Positions 20,826-31,441 of a DNA stretch of 64,000 nt are shown here, piece by piece (the stretch's first letter is position 1; each line of letters begins with the position of its first letter). The notes under the pieces were generated by a model that ran no database searches, was not told where the DNA came from, and saw nothing but the letters and a program-made list of their open reading frames with translations. Source of the stretch: Lucinisca nassula (lineage: Eukaryota; Mollusca; Bivalvia; Lucinida; Lucinidae); assembly GCA_963580285.1 (NCBI GenBank), contig OY757011.1, forward strand, positions 205,981,644 to 206,045,643, given 5' to 3'. Made by a program: the position numbers and the translations under genes.

Positions 20826-23300
20826 AAATAGAAGTGATGGCAATGATCAGGAATCAATACAATTAACCCAAAGCTCCCATCAGAGACACCAAAGGGAAAG
20901 ATACACAAACATGAAACAGCAAACTCTAATGGAAACATCAGTATCGGAAAGCCAAAAGGACAGTTACTTTCCCACAAAATGGTCAATTGGCTACCCAAAG
21001 CAAAATAATATAAGCGACACACAAACTCAAAGACAAGCCATAACAAAAATAAAGCCCGACAGAGAGAACCGTCTTGGAATGGTCAGTGAAACAAATCCCA
21101 CTGCCAAACCTATAGCCAGACGTGCGGTGCACCATGCTCGCCAAGAAGCTGAGAAGGAGATCTACAAGAATATTGACCCTAAGTCCTCAGAAGTATACCA
21201 CCTTGCTAACCAGATGAGAAGAGAGAATGCCGATGTTGTAGGTGACAAACCAGTAAAGAATGATGCAGGGGAGATGTCAATGAGTGGAGACTCAAAGCAG
21301 AGGGCCTGGTTAGAACACTACCAAAGGCTACTCAATATTGAGTTCGACTGGGACCCAGACCACCTGTCTGATGAACCACCAGTGGAAGGGCTGCCCATCC
21401 CAATCACTATTGATATGGTTAAGAAGGCTATCTCTCAGTTGAAGACTGGCAAAGCACCGGGTCCCTCTGGCATAGTGGTGGAGATGATAAGAGCCGCAGG
21501 TGATGCGAGTCCCTCGATGATCAGCGACCTTGCAGCTTCAATCATCTGTGATGGGAAGGTACCCTCTGACTGGGAACAGAGTTTCATTGTCTGTCTCTAC
21601 AAGGGCAAGGGCGATGCATTTGAACGGGGCAACTACCGTGGTCTCAAGCTGACAGAACAGGTCTTGAAAGTCATGGAGAGGATTGTGGATGGCCTCATTA
21701 GGCAGTTGGTGTCCATCGATGATTCCCAGTTTTGCTTCGTCCCAGGAAGAGGCACAACGGACGCAATTTTTGTTGTACGGCAGCTGCAAGAGAAGTATCT
21801 GGGGGCCAACAGGAGACTTTACATGGCTTTTGTAGACCTGGAGAAGGCATCTGGTGGGCACTAAGAAAACTTGGAGTGAACGAATGGATTGTGAAACTGG
21901 TCCAAGGGATTTATGCTAATGCTCGGAGCCGTGTCCGCTCTGGTGATGGTTACAGTGAAGAATTGAGGTGAAGGTGGGTGTTCATCAAAGGTCTGTTCTC
22001 AGCCCACTGCTTTTCATCATTGTGCTTGAAGCCTTGTCATACGAGTTCCGCTCTGGAGTCCCCTGGGAGGACTTGTATGCTGATGACCTTGTCATCATAG
22101 CTGAGTCCCTTGAGGAATGTATCAGGAGGCTCTTAACTTGGAAAGACGCAATGGAGGCGAAAGGGCTGAGAGTGAATGCAGGAAAGACAAAGATCATGAT
22201 CTGTGGTACAGGTCTGGACCTCTTGCAGAGTACAGGCCAGTTACCATGCGCTGTATGTCCCACTGGAGTGGGCAGCAACAGTAGCTTTTGTAATGGCTGC
22301 AAGTTCTGGGTGCACAAGAAATGCAGTGGGCTCAAACGCTTGATAGATAACCCTGATTACAGGTGTACACGGTGCCAAGGAACTGCACGCCCCTTAGATG
22401 GCAGACCACAGAGGGAAGTCCAAGTCGGGTCCGACAAGCTGGAGGTTGTAGCTTCCTTTTGCTATGCAGCGGGTGGTTGCAACCTTTCAATTACATCACG
22501 TGTGAAAACAGCTAGGAAGAAATTCAAGGAGTTGCTACCAGTTCTCTCTTCACGCCACCTCTCGTACGTGGCAGTGTGTATAGCTCTTGTGTGCGGAGCG
22601 CAATGCTCCATGCCAGTGAGACATGGCCATTGACAAAGCCAAACCTCCAACGTCTACAGCGAAATGACAGGGCAATTGTCAGACAGATCTGCAATGTCAA
22701 GCCACAGGACACTCACCATCAGGTCCAGTGAGTTACTTGAGCGTCTTGGCATTGAGGACCTGGACCTCATCCTGAAAGAGAGAAGGCTTCGCTGGTATGG
22801 ACATGTGGAACGCTCCAACGGTGCAGTCAAGACTGCCTGTGACATACAGGTAGGTGGAAAGCGGGGACCAGGAAGGCCCAAGATGACCTGGAAGCAGCTA
22901 ACAGAAAGAGATTGCAGAGAATGGAATCTCTGCTATCGATCCTCATGATAGACAAGCCTGGAGATTTGGTGTAAGATCTGCTATGCGTGCAGCAAGCCAC
23001 CCACCTGGAAGGGGGCCCACTTATGTGGACGTTGCCCCTGTACCTGCAGGTTAATCAAAAATCCGTTGATGATTTGATGATGGGGGGTGGGGGGGGGCAT
23101 AAATCGATTTTACATGGCCATAATCCTGCCCTTACTTCCGTCCTGATTGAGACTTGTAAATAATTTGTTCAGTCCGCATGAGGCCTCCTAACTCATCAGT
23201 GCAACATCTCCTTGAACACAAAAATCAATCAACCACAGAGGTGAAACAACGGTGGGGACTCAGCAGCAAGAAACTGCTGAAATGCTGGCGCAAAAGAAAA
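20826..23300 (+). repeat. Repeat R1 split by a LINE insertion
   Basis: The left half (20826-21103) and right half (23083-23300) are collinear with the uninterrupted copy at 3601-4255; the break corresponds to the cagtg|ggggtgggg junction there. The two halves are separated only by the LINE, so the LINE inserted into an existing R1 copy. Confidence 0.85.
21104..23082 (+). pseudogene. Decayed non-LTR (LINE) reverse transcriptase, 5' truncated
   Basis: Three reading frames carry one protein. Frame 1 (to about 21855) has the fingers/palm with KTGKAPGPSG, YKGKGDAFERGNYRGLKL, SQFCFVPGRGTTDAIF and FVDLEKA. A deletion then shifts frame to WALRKLGVNEW (21860-21970). A further shift gives GVHQRSVLSPLLF and the catalytic YADD (22076-22087), then a Cys/His cluster (about 22245-22380: CAVC, CNGC, HKKCSGL, CTRC). 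The tail KERRLRWYGHVER lies in another frame (22664-22948). The 3' end is a gatgatttgatgatg simple tail, as in RTE-like LINEs; that clade assignment is a guess. The endonuclease is absent. Confidence 0.88.
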
Positions 23301-23454
23301 CCAACAACCTCGGTGAAATTGTATCAAACTTGGTACAATATATCATTGCAATCTACTTAAGATTTGATTGTATTTTGGTGACCTTGGCCTAATTTTCAAG
23401 GGCACAGCACAGCACCCCCCCCCCCCTCCAAAAAGGGTTCATTTGGGCTTGTTT

Positions 23455-23575
23455 GCTCGGAGTATAGGTTGTGGGTGCTGGTTGAGGCAGTTCTAACGAG
23501 TCCCCACAACCTAACCCTAAAGTGGGTTCAGATGGATGTTCATTTCACAGACTTGTGAACATGATGTCTTATTTC
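23455..23575 (+). mobile_element. Partial palindrome MITE
   Basis: gttgtgggtgctggttgagg, ttctaacgagtccccacaac and the following ttcatttcacagacttgtg match the GTTAGAAC-hairpin family. The central loop side is deleted. Confidence 0.6.
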
Positions 23576-23845
23576 TGCTTGAAAAAATGAAGGTACTTGT
23601 TGGAAGGACCTCCGTGAGATGCTCTAATGATTACCAACAGAAATGTGCAGAAATAAGAAAAATAATATGTGGATACCCGCTCTTTTCTGGGGCTCTGGTG
23701 GATAAAAATACAAGACAATGTTTTGCTTTCTTTAATACTTTATATTTTCAAAACGCAAAAGGAACTGTAATAGATTTAGTACCATTGGAAAGAGAATCAA
23801 ATTTTCTTAAAACTTTAAATGGACATGAATAATGTTAAGTTTTAA

Positions 23846-24050
23846 CCCTTGTCCTGCTAATCCCGGATATGCCTTATCTTTGAAACAATGTAGATCCAGA
23901 TCAGATGGCTTCTGACGAAGCCATCTGATCAGGATCTACATTGTTTGCCATTCAGATTGTGAATGTGTTGCAATAATTTCTATCAAGCAATCTGATTGGT
24001 TGATAATCGGTAGTGGGTGTGGCATATATGAATATTCAGCAGAACAAGGG
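23846..24050. mobile_element. piggyBac-type MITE (TTAA target), copy 1
   Basis: TTAA (23842-23845 and 24051-24054) flanks ends CCCTTGTCCTGCT and AGCAGAACAAGGG. A central hairpin (gatcagatggcttc / gaagccatctgatc) sits at 23896-23932. The length is 205 bp. TTAA duplication with CCC ends is the piggyBac signature; there is no coding. Confidence 0.85.
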
Positions 24051-24089
24051 TTAAAAAAGAAATTGCTGAAATAATCATTTTTGTTGCAC

Positions 24090-25215
24090 CTGCTATTAGC
24101 ATGGCCCAATACAGGAGTCTGGTTTTCCGTTCGTTCGTTTGTCTGTTTGTGTAAATGTCCATGCATCCCCCCATCCGTTTGTCAAGCCATCAACACTTGT
24201 GACCACCCTAGCATTCACCCTATTTGTCAAGGTAAATTCTCAAGAACTGCAAGATTTAACCCTGATGAAGAGGGGAGACCCTCGAAAATTTGGTATAGAG
24301 TTTAAGTAAAACAACTGGTTGGTTATTAATATTCCCTTATGGAAAAAATTTACAATTGTAAGAATTTTATTAATGATACTTGGTACAAACTTGTATCTGG
24401 GGATGGCAAATTAACCCTTATCTTGCTGTTCACGACAACCCCTATCTTTGGAAACAGTGTAGATCCAGATCAGATGGCTTCTGAAGAATCTATCTGATCA
24501 GGATCTGCACTGTTTGACATTCAGTTTCTGAATTTGTAGTAATAAAGTACATCAAATAATTTGATTGGTTGATAGACAGAAATGGGTGCGGCTCAAATGA
24601 ATATTCAGCAAGATAAGGGTTAAATGCAAGCATCCATATGTAACCTTGACCTACATTTCATGGTTCACTGACTTTGTAAAATATTGTGACCACCCTAGCG
24701 TATACTATAATGGTCAAGTTCATTATTCAAGAACTATTAGAGCTTCATTAATGATTCTTGGTACAAGCTTGTATAGATCTAGGGTTGGCAAGTTTAATGC
24801 AAGCATCCATATTTGACTTTGACCTACATTTTATCATTATGGTTCACTGACTTTGTGAAATATTGCGACCACCCTAATGGTCAAGTTCATTTAAAAAAAA
24901 AATATAAGGGCTTTATTAAGTATACTTAGTACATACTTGTATCTAGGGATAACAACTAAAATGCAAAAGCATCCATATTTGACCTTGACCTAAATTTCAT
25001 GGTTCACTTAGTGAACTATTGCATCAACCCTAGTGTTCAACCTAATGTTTAAGTTCATTTCTAAAGAACTACTAGACTTCATTAATACTTGGTACAAGCT
25101 TGCATCTTGGAAAGGCAACTTTTATTCAAGTATCTATGTTTGACCTTGGCCTAGATTTCATGTTTTGGTGAATTTGTGCTCCCACAGGCCTGACATAGCC
25201 TTCAGCAGAATTCTT
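24090..25215 (+). repeat. Satellite-bearing element or array J (~150-170-bp units)
   Basis: After a gttcgttcgtttgtctgttt-type start come units with 'tgcaagcatccatatttgac', 'atttcatggttcactgact' and 'gaccaccctagcgt'. It ends near gccttcagcagaattcttg, resembling the CTCTTG/CTTG-T ends of elements B-D. It contains piggyBac MITE copy 2. Terminal hairpins were not resolved. Confidence 0.55.
24415..24619. mobile_element. piggyBac-type MITE, copy 2, inserted in a tandem array
   Basis: TTAA flanks at 24411-24414 and 24620-24623; ends CCCTTATCTTGCTG and CAGCAAGATAAGGG; 205 bp. The flanks ggatggcaaa and atgcaagcatccat match an uninterrupted array unit at about 24783-24810 (ggcaagtttaatgcaagcat), which shows the empty site with a single TTAA. 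Confidence 0.92.
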
Positions 25216-25368
25216 GTTGTAACATAAGGGTGTAAATCACACAAAAATACCAATATCTTTGTTCAGATAAGACTCTCCGACTTTTCAACCATATATTGGC
25301 TACTGTTCTGAGTCCAAACATTGTTTTATCACTGACAATTGATATTTAAAGACGCTGTATGATTTCAG

Positions 25369-25539
25369 AGTTACACATATCAGATCACTCAGGGCATACT
25401 GTATTGTCACCAGAGACGGGTATTACATAGAGATTTGAAACCACAGAATCTGCTCATAGACAATAATGGTGTTATAAAGCTGGCAGATTTTGGTCTGGCA
25501 AGAGCCTTTGGTGTTCCAGTTAGAGTTTACACACATGAG
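25369..25539 (+). CDS. cdk1: Cdk1 exon: catalytic loop, DFG and activation segment start
   Basis: Exactly 57 codons in phase 0, between gatttcag and gtaggt. It encodes [20 protein letters not shown], then HRDLKPQN (catalytic Asp and Asn), [10 protein letters not shown] (metal-binding DFG) and VRVYTHE, which includes the T-loop Thr that CDK-activating kinase phosphorylates in this family. No substitution is seen at a catalytic position. The last 19 bases including the donor are the seed of the minisatellite that follows. Confidence 0.96.
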
Positions 25540-25646
25540 GTAGGTTTACACACATGAGGTAGGTTTACACACGAGGTAGGTTTACACACATGAGGTAGGT
25601 TTACACACGAGGTAGGTTTACACACATGAGGTAGGTTTACACACAT
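25521..25646 (+). repeat. Minisatellite made of the exon end plus splice donor
   Basis: The unit gtaggtttacacacatgag copies the exon end (tttacacacatgag, coding YTHE) with the donor gtaggt. Donor copies sit at 25540 (real), 25559, 25576, 25595, 25612 and 25631; spacing alternates 19, 17, 19, 17, 19 bp because alternate units read cacgag instead of cacatgag. One extra unit shifts the frame and meets TGA, so use of any downstream donor would truncate the kinase in the T-loop. Confidence 0.95.
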
Positions 25647-25874
25647 GTCAGAGGTGAATTAGACACACGTTAGTTTGTGATCTCATAATATTATTGAACT
25701 GAAATTCTCAGAGAAAATATCAAATATTCTTAACAAGGATACCATAAAAATCGTAAAAAAAAATCCTACATCCTGAAGACTTGCAATAATTCTCCTTAAA
25801 TTATATCAAAATTGTTTCATGGTCCAGCAATAGGTCTAAATGGCAAACAGTGTAGACCCTGATGTAGAAAATCC

Positions 25875-28030
25875 TTTCAGTGACTTCTCATCCATAACCA
25901 GTGAAAGGATTTTGAAATGATTTCACAAGAATATTCCTCACAGGACCCTCTACAAAATTGCTTAAACCATTCGGCTTGGATGAGCAAAATGGCAGCGAGA
26001 GCTACAATAGAAAAATCTTTAAACAACAACCTCTGCTTAACCAGTGCATGGATTTTTAGCTCGCCTGAGCCCAGGGCTCATGACAAACTTTTTTGACCGT
26101 TTGATGTCCATCCTCCTTTGTGTGTCTTTCAGCAATTTAATTTAAAAGACATCTAAACCGGCGAACGGATTTTTAGCTCACCTGAGCCAAAGGCTCATGA
26201 TAATCTTTTGTGATGTTGTCCGTCTTTCAACAATTTACTTTAAAGACATCTCCTAAACCAGTGAACAGATTTTGAAATAATTTTACAAGAATGTTCCTTG
26301 GATGACCCTCTGCCAAATTTGTCTAAATGGTTCTGCTTAGCTGAACAAGACAGCACAAGAGCTAAAAACAAATTGAAAAACTGTAAAATGCCAGCTCCTC
26401 CTAGGCCTCTTGCCCAATTTCAAAATAATTTCACAGGAATATATTCCTGGGTGTTCTACTTAAATTGCTCAAACTGTTTCACCAAACCATTCTGCTTGAA
26501 TGAACTAGCTGACAGCCAGAGCTAAAAAAAACTAAAAAAAAAACCATCTCGTCTGTAAACAGTATATACAACATCTCATTCTTTACTGGTGAATGAATTT
26601 TGAAATAATTTTTCAAAAATGTATCTCTGGTGACCCTTTTCCGAAATTGGCCAAACTGTTCCGCCAAGATGAAAATGATGGCCACCAAACTTAAATTAGA
26701 AAACAGCTTCATGTCTTATAGAAAGACAGCTCATAAACCGGTGAACAGATATAGAAATAATTTTAGACAAATGTTCCTTGAGGGGCTTCTCTGCCAGATT
26801 TGGCTGAATGTTTCCGCTCCACCGAACAAGATGGCCACCAGAGATAAAAATAGAAAGGAAAAAATTGAAAATCTGTAAAACGTCATCTCCTAGGCCACTG
26901 GCCAAGTTTCAAAATAATTTCACAGGAATATATTCCTTGGGTGACCCCCTAGATGAACAAGATGGCCACTAGAGCTAAAACTTGTCTGTCATCAATATAA
27001 TTTAAAGACATATCCTCCTTCACCGATGAACAGAATTTGAAATAATTAGGGCCCCGCACTGAAAGTGTGGGTGCCCTATAGTAATCACTCTGTCCATCCG
27101 TCTGTCTGTCTGTCTGTCTGTCCGTCCATCTGTCTGTCCATCCACAAATTTCTGATAGCGCTGCTGGGGCCCTAGTCAGTTTCACTGACAGCTCTAGTTT
27201 TACAGTAATGTTCCTTGGGTGACCCTCTCCCAAAAATGCCCTAACTGTTCTGCTCAAATTAACAAGATGGCCACCAGAGCTAAAAATAGAAAACTCATCT
27301 GTCAACAATATACCTAAAAGACATCTTAACCAGTGAATGGATTTTGAAATAATTTCGTTAAAATATATCTTGAGTGATCCCCTACCAAAATTGCCCAAAC
27401 CGTTCTGTTCGGATGAACAAGATGGCCATCACAGCCAAAAATAGAAAAAATCTTCGCATCTGTCAATGATATACTTATAAAAAGATATCTCATAAACCAG
27501 ACTGTCCAGTGAACAGATTGGAAATAATTTTACAGGAATGTTCCTTTAGGGGCACCTCTACCAAAATTGCCAACATGGTTCCGATCTGCTGAACAAAATG
27601 GCCACCAGGGCTAAAAATAGAAAAACCTTAAAAGGACCTCTCCAAGGCCACTGGCTCAATTTCAAAATAATTTCAGAGAAATATTCTTTGGGTGACTATC
27701 AGATTAGCTCAAACAGTTCCGCTCCGATGAAGATGGCGGCCAGAGCTAAAAACAGAAAAGCCTTTAAGCAACTTTTCATACTTAACCAGTTAAGTATTTG
27801 GAATAATTTCACAGGAATCTTCCTTACATGACCCTCTGCTAAAATACTTAACTGTTCCATTGGAATGAACAAAATTGCCACCAGAGCTAAAAAAGATAAA
27901 TCTTTAAACGTCTTCTCCTTACCCAGTGCATGCACTTTGAAATAATTTCAAAAGATGACCCTCTACCAAAATTGCTCAAACCATATTGCTAGGATAAGCA
28001 AGGTGGCGGCCATTCAAATACATAGAACAT
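25875..28030 (+). repeat. Satellite-bearing array K (gatggccaccagagctaaaa units)
   Basis: Diverged units of about 140-165 bp contain 'gaaataattttacaggaatg', 'ttccttgggtgaccctct' and 'gaacaagatggccaccagag'. AGCTCGCCTGAGC and AGCTCACCTGAGC (26057 and 26175), each with an inverted ggctcatga, are element-start sequences like that at 1-844. A short Helitron-like element interrupts it at 27049-27197. All open frames here are repeat translation. Confidence 0.7.
27049..27197 (+). mobile_element. Short Helitron-like element F2 in array K
   Basis: It starts agggccccgcactgaaag, has a gtctgtctgtc run, and ends with the hairpin gtcagtttcactgac, then agctCTAG and T. Around it, the K unit reads gaaataatt | ttacag, while undisturbed units read gaaataattttacagg, so insertion was between Ts. 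Related elements: 39704-41381 and 56673-56804. Confidence 0.75.
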
Positions 28031-28084
28031 TTTACCACAAAAAAAATGAACATTTTCCGTAAAAAAATATTTTTCATAATTACG

Positions 28085-28320
28085 CTCGGAGCATGAATTG
28101 TGGGAACCCGTTAGAATCGCCTCGGCAGGGCGGTTCTAACGGGTGTCCGCAGTCTGTGGTTTGGGTCGGAAATTTGGAAGAATGAATAACCCTGTAAATC
28201 CAACTTTACTTTATAAAAGTGGGGTTTTAGGGGATCAAAATTATATAGGCATGTTTTCCGGATATTATAGTGGTGTAACCCGAACTATAATCAGTGACGT
28301 TATTCGAGTTGTGAAGTATA
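28085..28320 (+). mobile_element. Palindrome MITE copy with GC-shifted arms
   Basis: The hairpin cccgttagaatcgcctcgg / gggcggttctaacggg lies at about 28109-28145. The arms differ from the copy at 50222-50512 in a matched way (ctcg/cgag to cccg/cggg). The downstream ttactttataaaagtggggt corresponds to the 'tttctctatataaagtggggt' part. Confidence 0.7.
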
Positions 28321-29570
28321 GATGAACTGTCCACACATAGCGGTCAATATCTTGACCTGTCACACTTCTTATTTGTTTATCATGTTGCACATAATAGTAT
28401 GTGAACGGCGTCGTGAGAGGGTTTTAAAATTACAAGTGTATGTGTGAACTGAAAGTCGCGGATCAGCCTGCGCATTTGCACAGTCTGATCGGCACCCCTG
28501 TTGTTCGTCTCTGATGTTTTGATTGCTCGGGCTACTGTGTACCAGGATTCATGCAACTGATTGGACGGCCGGCTGGTTTTTCAAGCCCGGTCGGAGGCCA
28601 CTATTATTTGTTTTCTCGTCATGAGGTTCATACTTGGGTTGTGAATGGATTGTCATAAACTGTTTTTATTGAACTACCAAGATAGGTGCGCTAGTCATTG
28701 GTATAATGCAGTTTAGACATACGAGTCACTACGGTGCTAACCTGTTTTATGGCATACATGTATGAATAACAAAAGCGTATATCAGTCTGCGCTCCCACTA
28801 GGCCTCATGAGCTTTTCTGTTGTATGAGGTGATTACCAAATTGTATGTTTACAGAATAACTCCAAGTTCAGTTTGCTCATAACCTTTCTCACGATCAACG
28901 CTATAATGATACTACAGCGGAGTGCAGCTTTGGATTTGCGTCCGTTCGGAGCCCGGTTTCGACGGCTGTCTGACAATATTGAATCAATGTAAATCTGACG
29001 TTGTCTTGTCAATCTATCTATGATTGATGCATCAAAACACGCAATATGGTTGGACGTTATCCGAATTAAAGTGTGTGGCGCTTAGTGGTTCCGGGCTTGG
29101 GGGATTTTTACGGTAACTCAATGTCACCAAGTGGTCGCAATTTAAGATGTACATGTAATGTATCTATTTACAATAGGGGCTGTCTGGTATTCGCATTACA
29201 AAAGAAACTTCCTTTTGCTATACTGTTTCATATGAACAGTAAAATTAGAGAGCTCACGCATTGACACTAAACTTGGGCCTGAAAAGCTGAGTCTTGGGAA
29301 AACACTCTTTTGACTGGTCATCGCTGAAGCCGCAGATTTATCTTCTATCGTCGGTCTGATCGTCCTCTCTTTTGCATGAAGCGTAAACTTATAAGTTTAA
29401 TCTGATGTGCCTTCTGTCTGTTGAGGACTGATTAGACTGTTTTGACTTACCTGCTTTGCCTACTCAAAGGATGGTTTTTCGCATGATGACTATCTGATGT
29501 GATGTATTCCAAACAATATGTTGAAAATTACTTTTAATGATAAGCTACGATTACCCCATAAAATACAAAT
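28321..29570. other. Intron sequence, no gene
   Basis: Less repetitive than its surroundings. A gatcag...ctgatc hairpin (28464-28497) is the only structure noted. No conserved exon or RNA motif was recognised. Confidence 0.45.
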
Positions 29571-29577
29571 CACGACA

Positions 29578-30000
29578 ATTGTCGTCTGCTTTGCCGTCTG
29601 CTATTTACCTTAAAAGTTTTTTTTTTGCAGGCAGTGTGGGCCCGGGTCGGGCTGCTCACGTGGGAGCGGTCGGATCTGGTCCACACTATTTGTCTGTATG
29701 CGAAAGAGAGAACAGTTTGCAAAAATAATAATAATAAAAAAAAAAAAACAATCAGCAGACGACATGGGCAGACGACATTTTCATATGTAGTTTTTCTCGG
29801 CATCTTGAGGGTAAAGATAGTCTGAGTTAAGCCTACTTGAGGCATGTTAAGTATCGAAAACGCATTTGTCGTCTGCTTTGCCGTCTGCCAGTTTCCTTAA
29901 AAGTTTTTTGTTTTGTTTTGTTTTTTTTTGCAGGCAGTGTGGGCCCAGGTCGGGCTGCTCACGTGGGAGCAGTCTGATCTGGACCCGCACTGTTTGCGAA
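29578..30000 (+). repeat. Two direct copies of a ~135-bp segment
   Basis: tgtcgtctgctttgccgtct, a T-rich run, gcaggcagtgtgggccc and tcgggctgctcacgtgggag occur at about 29578-29690 and 29868-29985, 288 bp apart. The second ends in agtctgatctggacccgcac and tgtttgcgaaa, half of the cagtgtagatcc hairpin module. Confidence 0.8.
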
Positions 30001-30089
30001 AAGGAGAAGAAAAATTTGCAAAAAGGAAAGAAAAGGAAAAGAGGAAACGCTTCAATGAAACTAATACTTCACTTGGTAAGGATGATGTA

Positions 30090-30482
30090 GTAGCAGAATA
30101 GTGACCAATGACCCTTAACTCTTGGAGATTAGTCCCTTCGTAGCTTTGAAAGTTTGTTATCTCGACAATTTTCATAACAGACTTCTCAGGAACTATGAAA
30201 ATATATTATGTATACCAGAATAGGGGATAAGTAATAATAAAACTTTGGGTTATGCCCCTTGATAGGATTTAAAATGCATTTTGCTGAATTACTCTTATGT
30301 TATTGGTCCTACTTCAATGAAACTTACACTGCACTTGGTCTGTACAGTAAGGATGGTGAAGTAGCAGAGTAGTGACCAAGGGTCCATAACTCTTAGTGTT
30401 ATCTGGTAAGCTTAAATTCAGAATATTTCAATACTATGAGCTTCTCCTTTAATTGTGCTGCAGCAGGGCCTGACAGCTCTAG
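30090..30482 (+). repeat. Two-unit repeat ending in a Helitron-like 3' end
   Basis: Two units share 'aggatg(a/g)tgtagtagcagaatagtgacca' type wording (about 30080 and 30355). The end is tgctgcagca, gggcctgacagctCTAG and T, the same terminal wording as in elements F and G. The left boundary was not found. Similar units occur at 48790-49330. Confidence 0.5.
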
Positions 30483-30561
30483 TTATACCAGATTCTTTGA
30501 ATTCTATAGACTCTCAACAATATTGTTTTAAGGACTATAAAATAATGTTTTTTATTTGCAG

Positions 30562-30725
30562 GTTGTTACACTGTGGTACAGAGCACCGGAAATTCTTCTT
30601 GGTTCCCAGCGCTACTCTTGTCCTGTTGACATCTGGAGTATAGGCTGTATTTATGCTGAAATGGTCACTAAAAGACCCCTCTTCCATGGCGACTCAGAAA
30701 TTGACCAGTTATTTAGAATCTTCAG
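30562..30725 (+). CDS. cdk1: Cdk1 exon: P+1 loop, APE motif and alpha-F/G region
   Basis: Acceptor tttgcag, donor gtacaa at 30726; 54 codons plus two bases. It encodes [29 protein letters not shown] and [14 protein letters not shown], ending with AG of a split Arg codon. The APE motif and the DIWSIGC aspartate are the usual structural residues of the kinase C-lobe. This is the only exon in the window with no tandem copy at either edge. It is followed by the 20-kb intron that holds the DIRS-like element. Confidence 0.95.
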
Positions 30726-31261
30726 GTACAAAATCTCACAAATGCTTCCATGACATTTGGTGGAAGACCACTTGGTCGAACGTATCTTTCGGTGAATGGT
30801 ACTTTTCATTGAACCCACTATATGGTCAAATTTCCATTGAAAAATCTTCAAATTGACATTTAAAAAAAAAAAATGAAAGGAGCTACAACAAAGGTAAATT
30901 ACCCAAAGCATTTTACTGGGCATGATTTTAGTTACCCTAGGCTTGTAGGATCCTTTGAGGAGTTTCCTTAAGTACTTAAACTTACTACAGTGGTTGTAAT
31001 CAACCCCTTCATATAAGAGCTACCCTGACATTTCCAGTAAATTTTCTTTCCTATACAGGCATACTTTGTATGCTAATTTTTACCACTATGATTGCTCATG
31101 TGAGATAAAACAACCATAAAGGATGAATTAATTTACGTACCATTATATTGTTAAGCCTATAACAATTAATTATAATGAGCTCTGATTATTGGCCAGATCA
31201 CAGCAAAAGCATTTGACCAAGTGTTGCATTTTTAAAAAGAAATTTGACCAGTTGTCCCCCA
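30726..31261. other. Start of the 20-kb intron, no gene
   Basis: AT-rich, no repeat identified. Confidence 0.4.
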
Positions 31262-31278
31262 TTTTAATATCAAATATA

Positions 31279-31441
31279 ACTACCCATCACTACAATTTAA
31301 GCCTTTTTACCAGACGCAGGTCTTGGTCAGTCTGACAAAAAAAAATCTAGCCAGAAATGCCACCGGCATGTCCCATTTCCCGTGACCTCCTTAGTGTCGA
31401 GTCCCGATTGGTCGATGAGGTCACATCACCTATCAGACCAA
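31279..31441 (+). repeat. DIRS-like element, left inverted terminal repeat
   Basis: tacccatcactacaatttaa, ccagacgcaggtct, aatgccaccggcatgtccca and cctatcagacca appear in the same order on the opposite strand at 42163-42323. Confidence 0.9.

Noticed and set aside
20911..21100. N-terminal part of the open frame that leads into the LINE RT
   Set aside because: This segment is repeat R1 (it also occurs at 3840-4030 without any RT), so it is fused to the RT frame only by the insertion.
23536..23832. 98-codon open frame with fairly protein-like composition
   Set aside because: The start lies in a palindrome-MITE fragment, no family was recognised, and no splice sites or relatives are visible in the window.
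25369..25539. Assignment of the kinase to Cdk2 or Cdk3
   Set aside because: The core is shared by all, but the [18 protein letters not shown] and [10 protein letters not shown] segments are Cdk1-like.
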